64,000 nucleotides of DNA. Source: Cepaea nemoralis. Lineage: Eukaryota; Mollusca; Gastropoda; Stylommatophora; Helicidae. The translations under genes were made by a program, and so were the position numbers. The notes beneath the pieces were generated by a model that did not search any database, was not told the DNA's origin, and worked only from the letters and a program-made list of their open reading frames with translations. Below are positions 57,060-64,000 of this stretch, in pieces. The stretch covers positions 5,001 to 69,000 of the forward strand of contig JACEFZ010011379.1 of assembly GCA_014155875.1 (NCBI GenBank), read 5' to 3'. Position 1 is the first letter of the stretch; the number at the start of each line of letters is the position of its first letter.

Positions 57060-57536
57060 CGGAGTGGTTTTTCAGACGTAATTGCGGTGTTTCTCGTTAT
57101 GCACCCTTGGGCGAAAACCCTTAGGCCAACACATCCGACATTAGCGGGTGTTTATAAATCAGGTTAACCGTCCTGGGGGACTCTCACTGTTGTGGTGCCG
57201 TCCACATCTCGGTTGGTCAAGTTAGAACGGTCGAAGACTTCACGGTCAGCCCTCAAGGGAAGGCAAGGGCAGTCCATGGGCAGTTACCGCCATCCAAGGA
57301 GGCTTCCATAATTGCAGAGTCGATACATAGCGCTCTGGTACTGAGCTCACCCAAGAAATCGCCACGTCCTGCACATGGCTACTTTAATTCCTCACTTCTG
57401 TGTATTGGGCATTTCGTTCGCCACATACCGCTTCCCGCACAACCAGGAACGGTCGGTCTGCAGGCGGCATCTACTCAGATCATATACCCAATACCCTCTA
57501 GACGTAGACAGGGGCCCTTTATTTTACAACTAAGGC
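57060..57536. other. Unassigned GC-richer block
   Basis: Contains GGGGGACTCTCACTGTTGTG ... GGTCAGCCCTCAAGGGAAGG ... CAATACCCTCTAGACGTAGA. No long frame, no tRNA boxes at proper spacing and no match elsewhere in the window. Possibly a further repeat or old coding debris. Confidence 0.35.
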
Positions 57537-57537
57537 C

Positions 57538-58005
57538 TGTCGGCGCCTGTGGCTTAGGAGTAGTGAACGCAGTCTCACAATCCCGACAAACCGGCTTCGA
57601 AATCAACCGCGAGAGATTTGGTGGACAGATCCCTTTGCGTTGATTTTTACAACGGTATAAGCGACGGCCTTTAAGAAAGCAATTCCAAACTTCTTTTTTT
57701 TCGCATATCCTTTACAGGACATCGCTGTCAACAGCAGCATCTTTCAGCTGTCTGTTGATTTCTTGGCAAGATTACGCTCAGTAGTTTGCCATTGCTTTCT
57801 GAGCGGCCGGCTCAGTTATCCCGCAAGTCACCAGCGGGGGTAGAACCGCTTCCAGTTCTCGCCCGCTACGAGACTCTGCGTGATAAACGGGATTACGGAG
57901 AAAGTGGTGTAACCCCTCGGCCAGAGAGACCGGCAATTCCAAACTACTGAATGTAAACTTGCCTAGAAAACTAGAATTGACTGAGATATCCTGTAAAGGG
58001 CGTGC
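57538..58005 (+). mobile_element. SINE-D, full length, split by an antisense SINE-A
   Basis: The head GCCTGTGGCTTAGGAGTAGT (A box) and CCGGCTTCGAAATC (B box), then GATCCCTTTGCGTTGATTTT and TTAAGAAAGCAATTCCAAAC, resume at 57946 with ACTGAATGTAAACTTGCCTA and end at GATATCCTGTAAAGGGCGTG. Confidence 0.8.
57692..57932 (-). mobile_element. SINE-A, full length, 13-bp target duplication, nested in SINE-D
   Basis: Minus orientation: CGGTCTCTCTGGCCGAGGGG (A box), AAGCGGTTCTACCCC (B box), GAGCCGGCCGCTCAGAAAGC, CAACAGACAGCTGAAAGATG, TGTTGACAGCGATGTCCTGT, then AAAGGATATGCGAAAAAAA. GCAATTCCAAACT occurs at 57679-57691 and 57933-57945. The best reference copy of the family. Confidence 0.95.
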
Positions 58006-58059
58006 AACTAACTGTTAAATACTAATGCTACCTTTATGAGGATTATTCCTACTGCTGCT

Positions 58060-58225
58060 CCTAACGGCAGAACATGGTAAGGGCGACTGTGCCAAAGTGG
58101 GGTGAAATTGTTTGACCTGCACTTGGTCAGCTTTTGAAAATGAGAATTCACCCAGTTGCGGATCGAACCCATGACCCTCTGGTCGGCGGGTAAGTGTCTA
58201 GCCACCACGCTAACAAGGCTAATAC
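58060..58225 (-). mobile_element. SINE-C copy
   Basis: The complement has TAGCGTGGTGGCTAGACACT (A box), TCATGGGTTCGATCCGC (B box), CAAAAGCTGACCAAGTGCAG and GTCAAACAATTTCACCCC. Confidence 0.65.
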
Positions 58226-58490
58226 CAGACTTAGATAAGTGCAAAACATTTCAAAATTAAGATTCACTGCGTAATTACTCTGCGTTTGTAGGTTTTGCTC
58301 TTTAGAAATAGAAGTGAATAAATAACGCAAGAATTATGTTACAGCAATTATAATATTTGTGTATCTCTGACCGACAATTACTCCTAGTCCTGTAATATAA
58401 ACCAATGTTTATTTAAACATCAAATATTGTGAATGTAAAACTCCAACAATACATGTAAACATTTAAATATGGCTCAGGATGCAGACATTA
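58226..58490. other. No recognisable feature
   Basis: AT-rich sequence before the ribosomal-protein pseudogene. Confidence 0.4.
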
Positions 58491-58494
58491 CCAT

Positions 58495-58846
58495 TTGCTT
58501 CCAAACGTAATTGGAGGAAGCGCATACTTAGTCGCAGGAAAGCATGCATAATTTGTAAAAGATCTTGTTAGAGAGATTACTGGCTTCTCTCCATATGAAA
58601 CAAAAATGTCAAAAGTTGTTAAAAATCCAAAAGGACAAGCCCGCACTTAAATTCTGTAAAAAGAGGTTGAGTGCCCACATCAGAGGAAAATCAAAGAAAG
58701 AGGGGATGCAGATGTTGTTGCAGAAGGATAGGACGGTACAGCAGGCCAGAGGGCAACAGCAACACCAACAGCAACAACAGAAGTGGTTTGTTTCAGAAAT
58801 ACAACATTTAAAGGGTTCCCACAACAACACAAATATCCTCATTTAA
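58495..58846 (+). pseudogene. Processed pseudogene of ribosomal protein L36 (eL36)
   Basis: Near 58552 one frame reads FVKDLVREITGFSPYE and, after a frameshift near 58606, another reads LLKIQKDKPALKFCKKRLSA and HIRGKSKKEGMQMLLQKDR. This matches the order and wording of the C-terminal two thirds of eL36, a small 60S ribosomal protein of about 100-105 residues. The N-terminal part (SRRK, then a gap and KH) is damaged by a deletion and an in-frame TAA near 58549. No intron interrupts the match, where animal eL36 genes normally have introns, so LINE-driven retrocopying is the natural explanation. After the match come CAA/CAG-rich codons. No poly-A tail remains; a SINE-B starts at 58873. Confidence 0.85.
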
Positions 58847-58872
58847 TGTTTTGCATTCCTGCAATTCAGAAA

Positions 58873-59137
58873 GGATGTCAGAATGGCCGAATGGATAAGA
58901 ACGCATATTCTTAAACATCCGGTGTGCTGATGCCGAGGTAAGGGGTTCAACCTCTACACCGGTCAGTTGGACTAACATACTGACCTCTCATCCTTGACTT
59001 GGGGACGTAAATTGCAAGTACCTCTGAAATCGGAGTGGGTTCGTCTGATGGCGAGGAACACTGTAAATAGGGAAAGCTAATCCACACGTAACATTCAGCC
59101 CAGCACTACTAGAAGTAATGTTTGTGGACTACGCTTG
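58873..59137 (+). mobile_element. SINE-B copy
   Basis: GTCAGAATGGCCGAATGGAT (A box), TAAGGGGTTCAACCTC (B box), CATCCGGTGTGCTGATGCCG, TTGACTTGGGGACGTAAATT and GGCGAGGAACACTG, ending GTGGACTACGCTTGAGTTC. No obvious target duplication. Confidence 0.82.
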
Positions 59138-59299
59138 AGTTCAACGGGAACGAGAGCAAAAGAAAAAATAATAATTTGGAAACGTTTAATTTCACTAGGG
59201 TTAAATATTACAATAAAATGGGAAATGCTTAGGCCCAGGATGTCAACCTGTTTGTAAATCATCAATGTTTCTGTGTACAGAGGCATGCTACAGTTAATG

Positions 59300-59600
59300 G
59301 CTTGCTGCGGGAGCACAGCTGCTTGCCTTCTGGTCCGGTCATCATGCGTTCGAATACCTATAGACGAAGATTTCTTCTTTCACTGACTTGGGCTCGCAGA
59401 TCGATCCAACACAAAATGGGTTCCATGAAATGGTCTGTAAAGTGAAGCTGGACAGAGTGATATTGTCTACATTACCCACAGAATGCAGATTTATTTATAA
59501 CTTTGCGGGGATGGCACCATATAAGCAATATGCCTCAAGGTTTTATAACACATGGAAAACACAAGAATGGATGCGCCATATACTACTACTACTACATCTT
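59300..59600 (+). mobile_element. tRNA-like SINE (uncertain family)
   Basis: The B-box-like CATGCGTTCGAATACC follows TTGCTGCGGGAGCACAGCTG. The body ACTTGGGCTCGCAGATCGAT and AGTGAAGCTGGACAGAGTGA ends in (CTA)n at 59581-59593. A SINE-C relative is possible. Confidence 0.4.
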
Positions 59601-60240
59601 TAATTGTATCCTCAGTGTCTGTGTAATTTCAACTGTTATGATATTTCCCAGGCCACCCATTTGAGCAACCAACTGATTAGTGTTAGACGGAATGGCTCAT
59701 CAACAGAATAACAAAATGATATTGAAAAACTACTTGTTTCGTGTGTGCAAGTGAAGACGCTTGTCTGACAAACTGATGTAAAGTATAAGACAGTTTCATC
59801 ATAATGAATCCTTCCATTTATCGTAGTGTTTTATCTTGGTTGATAACTGTGTGAGAAAATGGCTTTAGACAAATCAAGCTTACAACATAACATACTTGTA
59901 CACTAACAATGACACGCTTGTTCAAGAAGTAGATAGTCAACTGTGTGAGAAAGCGAACAACATAACATATAACAACAATGAAACAAACTTTTCAAGAAAT
60001 AGAGACATCTTAGGTAATACAAGACTGAACTTTTGGACTACTGCGGCCTTCACAGATGATAATGCTTTCCTTCTATGGTTGGCAGGTGAAGAGGGTTCGT
60101 TCTTTAATTAGCAAATTTTCAACAGGAAATGTATTTGATTACATCTCATAATACATGCAATCTTTAAGGGGAATTAAATTTGGGAGACAATGTCACACTA
60201 AATTACGTTACCGGCACTCAAAGAAATGGAAATAAGTACT
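59601..60240. other. No recognisable gene
   Basis: AT-rich sequence. A 71-codon frame (59896-60111) has no domain signature. Confidence 0.45.
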
Positions 60241-60248
60241 AGAGATGG

Positions 60249-61145
60249 GAACGAACGAACGAACGAACGAACGAATAAACTTTATTTTCAAAGGGTTTAG
60301 AATTGACACGCATGCCTGTCTGACACTCTGCCTTTCTTCTCTATTTCCTCTCATACATTATGGCATTCAACATCACTTATGGGACGCAGAGGTGTTTCCA
60401 AGGCACCAGGGCCGGGTTATATACTGGCCAAGACCTATTGACGCGTCCTCGTCGAGCGTCCTGGGCAACAGGTCCCTTCGGGGTCCTGGCTAAAGTCAGT
60501 AGGATCGCCGATTCCTCCGAAGTCGGAGAGTGTCTGCCTGTACGGCGAGGAACGACCAGTCTGCACACCAATAAACCAGACATGGGACAACGGATACTCA
60601 CGCAAAACTCAGGTCCTGTATGACATCACACTGATGTTGGACAACAGGATGCCTTCACCGACATACAGGACTTCGCGTTGGAGCTCAAGCCAACGAACAC
60701 AAGCAAGCAAGCAAGCAACATCACTTATGAAGCTAATCTTAGACAACAAAAGAACAATAAGCATTAAAACGCATGAAAAATAATCAATAATACATGACTC
60801 ACTGAGGCAATGTTTAACATGGGCATTATAAATACCTAAGGAAAATGTAACGTACCATACATATGGGAATGTGTATTGGCTAGTTGTTGTGTGAGATAAT
60901 TTTCCATTATTTTGTTTGTTTGTTTGGTTGTTTTTTTTTTTTAGGGTATCGTGTAGTCTGTACTGAGATGTGTTCAAACAGGTTGCAACTGTATGTATAA
61001 TGATTGGTGGTGTCTTTGATTTCTTGTGGAAGATTGTTCCACAACTGAGCGGCAGAGTATGCTAAGCTTGTTTTATATAAGTCTATCCTAGGTTTAGGAA
61101 CATGAAGTGTATTTAGTCGTTCGCTATGTCTTGCGTTATATTTTA
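60249..61145 (-). pseudogene. CR1-like LINE C-terminus and 3' UTR with (GTTC)n tail
   Basis: The minus frame 61137-60965 reads YNARHSERLNTLHVPKPRID, LYKTSLAYSAAQLWNNLPQE, IKDTT, the C-terminal signature (R....L..P.......S..Y.GA.LWN.LP..I) of CR1/Rex-type LINEs. The 3' UTR runs to AATAAAGTTTATTC-like sequence and (GTTC)n, seen on plus as (GAAC)n at 60251-60273. It is interrupted by an insertion at 60382-60716. A TTTTTTTTTT run lies at 60933-60942. Confidence 0.78.
60382..60716 (+). mobile_element. SINE-like insertion with (CAAG)n tail, 13-bp duplication
   Basis: AACATCACTTATG is present at 60369-60381 and 60717-60729 and flanks a 335-bp insert that starts GGACGCAGAGGTGTTTCC and ends in ACAAGCAAGCAAGCAAGC. 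The insert matches no other part of the window. It has no clear A/B boxes, so it may be a LINE 3' fragment or a different SINE. Confidence 0.85.
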
Positions 61146-61204
61146 CAATGGCTAAAGGTAGCTTAGAGCATTTTGAAATAGGAGGTCACATTAAAGTTAT
61201 TAGC

Positions 61205-61640
61205 ATGTCCTGCAGAGGATGTTTCAGTCAACCCCAGAATTTACTGGCTATTTGTTATTTACAAGGAAATATTACGTTCAGTAGTTTGCCATTGCTGGGC
61301 TCCCTGGCGAAGGAATTAATAACGTTGTTCGTAATCCCGTATACTCTCGTACGAAACACAGCTGGAATATGTGAGCCGGTCGTTCAGAAAGCAATGGCAA
61401 ACTACTGAACGTAAAACTTGCCAAGATATCAACAGCAGCAGAAAATGCTGGTGTTGACTGCAATGTCCTGTAAAGGATATGCGAAAAAAAAAAACAGGTT
61501 TGCCATTGCTTGTAAACAATGCAAGCTTTAGTGACCACATCAGGGTTCCTATACGCCGGCTCCAAATGACTTCAGCGCCAGCTGAAGAAGCCAGTATTCT
61601 TCGATGCATGTGGAACTAACAATCCTGACAAGTGTCTTCA
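61205..61640 (-). mobile_element. SINE-D/A host copy split by a sense SINE-A
   Basis: The left part is ATGTCCTGCAGAGGATGTTT, CAGTCAACCCCAGAATTTAC and CGTTCAGTAGTTTGCCATTG (complement of the 3' body). The right part from 61511 is degenerate. Confidence 0.55.
61297..61497 (+). mobile_element. SINE-A with 13-bp duplication, nested in an antisense SINE
   Basis: GGGCTCCCTGGCGAAGGAAT (A box), GTGAGCCGGTCGTTCAGAAA, GCAAACTACTGAACGTAAAA, TGGTGTTGACTGCAATGTCC, AGGATATGCGAAAAAAAAAA. GTTTGCCATTGCT at 61284-61296 is repeated at 61498-61510. The head is shortened between the A box and the GAGCCGG body. Confidence 0.9.
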
Positions 61641-61649
61641 TTAACTACC

Positions 61650-61785
61650 TCAGTCATTCACAGGAGTTTGAAGCATATCGCTTTGAGTTGATTTAGATGG
61701 CATGAGTCGTTGCTCAGAAAGCAATAACAAATTTTTAAAAGTTAGTTGCATATCTTTTACAGAACGTCGCAGTCAACCCCGGCAT
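61650..61785 (+). mobile_element. SINE-D body joined to an antisense SINE end
   Basis: GTTTGAAGCATATCGCTTTG ... GTCGTTGCTCAGAAAGCAAT AACAAA (to 61731) is SINE-D on plus. It is followed at once by TTTTTAAAAGTTAGTTGCAT, ATCTTTTACAGAACGTCGCA and GTCAACCCCGGCAT, the complement of a SINE 3' end. The rest was replaced or cut by the Helitron-like element. Confidence 0.6.
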
Positions 61786-62380
61786 ATTATATATATATAT
61801 TATATAAAACAGGATGTGTGTGTGTATGTCCTTTATGCGTTCGCGAACGGTCCATCCGATTGAGATGAAATTTTCTACACGTCTTCCTTTCATTCCAGCG
61901 CAGCCAACTGTGATATTTCTTTAGTGGGAAATCGGCTGCTTACTTAATATTATTTAATTTTTCATTTTTCATTATAATTTCTATACAGCGAGGGGACTTA
62001 ACTCTGTAAAAGTTATTTCAAGGGGCATAACTTTTAATAATTTTTCTGTATACCTTATAGTCATATTGTTGCATCGTTTTCAAAGATTTATAAACTCTTT
62101 GTCTATAGTTATGTACCGGCATATGAGTTATAATAAATAATGATACAATCTTTAAGGCATTTTCAAAGTTTTCATAAAAATAATGCATAATGCATAACAT
62201 TGTAACTCATCTTTTTATGCTTACGAAGTTATCTACAGTCATGCAGGTGATTAGAAACGGTTTTCATTAGAAATAATGGATGGTGTGTGGAAGGACATTC
62301 TTTTAAGTTACTTTATTTTGTTGTATGAATTTAATGAGACGCTACCCGCCAGGAGCTGGGCGAAGCCACGCCGGGTCAGA
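61786..62380 (+). mobile_element. Helitron-like non-autonomous element
   Basis: It begins after an AT run with AAAACAGGATGTGTGTGTGT and GCGTTCGCGAACGGTCCATC CGATTGAGATG, a region with a GCGTTCGCGAACG palindrome. It ends GAATTTAATGAGACGC ... GGAGCTGGGCGAAGCC ... GGGTCAGATAG, matching the terminal units at 1503-1714. No Rep/helicase frame is present. The 5' boundary is inferred. Confidence 0.5.
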
Positions 62381-62436
62381 TAGATAGACAGACCCACCTT
62401 TTCGCTGCAGTTATCTACAGGCATATGCGTTATAAT

Positions 62437-63331
62437 CCTCCTCCTCCTCCTCTCCCCCCTCCTCCTCCTACCCTCTTCCTCTTCCCCTCCCCCCTCTCCT
62501 TCCTCCTCCTCCCTCTTTCTCCTCCTCCTCCCTCCTCCCTCCTCTTAATCACTCCTCTTCCTTCCTCCTCCCTTCTCCTCCTCTCTCCTCCTACTCCCTC
62601 CTCCTCCTACGTCCCCCCTCATCCCTCCTCCTCCTTCTCCCTTTTCTCCCTCCTCCTCCCCTTACTCCTCCCTCCTTCTCCTCCCTTCTCCTCCTCCCTC
62701 CTCATCCTCTCTCTTTCCTCCTCCCTCTACCTCCTCCCTCCACATCCCTCCTCCTCCCTCCTCTCCTCCCTCTCTCTACCTCCTCCTCCCTCCTCCTCCT
62801 CCATCTCCCGCTCCTCCTCCCTCCTCCTCCCCATCCTCCTCCTGCGTTTCTTCTCCTCCCTCATCCTCCCTCCTCCTTCTTCCTCCTCCCTCTTCCTCCT
62901 CCTCCCTACTCCTCCTCCCCTCCTCCTCACTCCTCTTCCCTCCCTCCTCCTCCCCTCCTCCTCCCCTCCTCCTTGCTCTCCTCCTCTCCTCCTAATCACT
63001 CCTCCTCCCTTCTCCTCTTCCCTTCTCCCATCCTCCTCCCTCCTCCCCCTCCTCCTTGCTCGTCTCCTCCTCCCTCCTCCTCCCTCCTCTTCTCTCCTCC
63101 TCCTCCTCTCTCCTCCTCCTCCTCCTCCTCCCTCTACCTCCTTCCTCCTCCTCCCCTCCTCCTTCTCTCCTCCTCCTAATCCCTCCTCCTTCCTCCCTAC
63201 TCCTACTCCTCCCTCCTCTTCCTTCCTCCTCCTCTCTCCGCCTATCTCTTCTCCTCCTCCTCCTCCCTCCTCTCCTCCTCCACCTCCCTCTTCCTCCTCC
63301 CAGCTTCTACTCCTCCTTTTTCTTCTTCTTC
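62437..63331. repeat. Pyrimidine-rich CCTCCT array, second copy
   Basis: About 0.9 kb of degenerate CCTCCTCCC, sharing phrases with 322-1310 such as AATCACTCCTCTTCCTTCCT and CTACGTCC-CCCTCATCCC. Proline/serine- and arginine/glutamate/glycine-rich frames across it (up to 319 codons) are artefacts. Confidence 0.95.
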
Positions 63332-63470
63332 TGCTGCTGCTGCCGCCGCTCCATTTACCCAAGTTAATTGTTGGGAAGATGTAAAGATCTTTCAAGTGCT
63401 CTTTCTAATGCTTTTTGTAAGTTGGTCTTCGTTTATCTAAGGTTGTTCTAACTGCAACCATAAATGATTA
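63332..63470. repeat. Segment duplicated from 1311-1447
   Basis: CTGCTGCTGCTGCCGCCGCT then CCATTTACCCAAGTTAATTG and CTTTTTGTAAGTTGGTCTTC are the same as in the left copy, with a small insertion (AGATCTTTCAAG) near 63386. Confidence 0.9.
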
Positions 63471-63541
63471 CGACAGACAGACAGACAGACAGACAGACAG
63501 GGAGGGAGGGACAGACAGACAGACAGACAGACGAGGACAGA

Positions 63542-63596
<55 letters not shown>

Positions 63597-63844
63597 GTCG
63601 GGAACGGGAACTTATATGACTACTTATATTAATTAAATGAGATGCTCCCCATCAGGGGCTGGGCGAAGCCGGGCCGGATCAGACAGACAGACAGACAGAT
63701 AGACAGACAGACAGACAGACAGATAGATAGTCGGGAACGGGAACGGGAGCTTATATGACTACTTATATGAATTAAATGAGATGCCCCACACCAGGAGCTG
63801 GATGATGCCGAGGCCGGGTCAGACAGACAGTCAGACAGGCAGGC

Positions 63845-63900
<56 letters not shown>

Positions 63901-64000
63901 GGTAACGTAAACGAGAACTTATATGACTACTTATATGAATTAAATGAGATGCTCCCCACCAGGGACTGGGCGAAGCCGGGCCGGGTCTATATAATATATC
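63471..64000 (+). mobile_element. Three Helitron-like terminal units with CAGA arrays
   Basis: Units at about 63598-63682, 63730-63822 and 63901-63990 each contain GGGAACTTATATGACTACTT (or the GGGAGC/GAGAAC variant), ATTAAATGAGATGC and (C/A)TGGGCGAAGCCGGGCCGG, separated by (CAGA)n of 40-130 bases. The last continues GGGTCTATATAATATATC to the window edge, so its terminus cannot be checked. Confidence 0.65.

Noticed and set aside
62425..63395. 319-codon Pro/Ser/Leu-rich frame (plus) and 222-codon Arg/Glu/Gly-rich frame (minus)
   Set aside because: Both follow from the CCT-rich array, which contains few stop words; there is no domain, and the codons show only the repeat.

Overview
This window is eukaryotic nuclear DNA of a repeat-rich, gene-poor type. 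The only complete, intact gene I can support is an aminergic-type class A GPCR coding exon at 53188-54993 (+). Almost everything else that can be interpreted is transposable-element debris, tRNA-derived SINEs and tandem repeats. The mix (several tRNA-derived SINE families, RTE-like and I-like non-LTR retrotransposons, Helitron-like CTAG-T ends, hAT and Tc1 deletion derivatives, octopamine/D2/alpha-adrenergic-like receptor) suggests a lophotrochozoan animal, most likely a mollusc. That assignment is an inference; no marker in the window fixes the species.

Layout. 1-1714: GACC array, Helitron-like 3' ends, a 1 kb pyrimidine (CCT-rich) array and CAGA arrays. 1.7-13.3 kb: minisatellites, SINEs, LINE 3' remnants, and a GGTT/GGCT array with an 88-bp higher-order period (8.26-9.07 kb). 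13.3-14.1 kb: internally deleted Tc1-like transposon with both inverted repeats. 14.1-27.5 kb: nested SINE/RTE clusters and minisatellites. 27.5-29.2 kb: CCCACA-rich array. 29.8-39.9 kb: SINEs and four RTE-like remnants, the best (34.97-36.04 kb) still showing the YADDT catalytic motif. 40.4-41.5 kb: I-like LINE with RNase H (minus strand). 44.36-44.81 kb: hAT MITE with perfect 8-bp target duplication. 45.57-46.29 kb: open LINE-ORF1-like coiled-coil reading frame behind a good splice acceptor. 50.27-50.41 kb: 52-bp-arm hairpin. 51.2-52.9 kb: LINE remnant and an about 880 bp GT array. 53.19-54.99 kb: GPCR. 55.1-56.6 kb: second I-like LINE split by a SINE. 58.5-58.85 kb: ribosomal protein L36 (eL36) processed pseudogene. 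60.2-61.1 kb: CR1-like LINE 3' end holding an inserted element. 61.8-64.0 kb: Helitron-like region that repeats the organisation of the first 1.7 kb in the same orientation.

SINE family names (A-F) and repeat family G are labels I made for this window. A has a class II tRNA-like head. B has a tRNA-Leu-like head. C has a class I tRNA head. D has a class I head joined to the same 3' body as A. E has another tRNA-like head. F has a tRNA-like head and a (TAAAC)n tail. Boundaries of old copies are approximate, usually within 10-30 bases.

The most interesting pattern is recurrent antisense nesting. In at least three, and probably five, places a SINE lies inside an A/D-type SINE at the same internal position (GCAAAC / TACTG) and in the opposite orientation, two of them with clear 13-bp target duplications. 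No operon, CRISPR array, rRNA gene or functional tRNA gene was seen. Genes do not form a pathway here; the GPCR stands alone among repeats.
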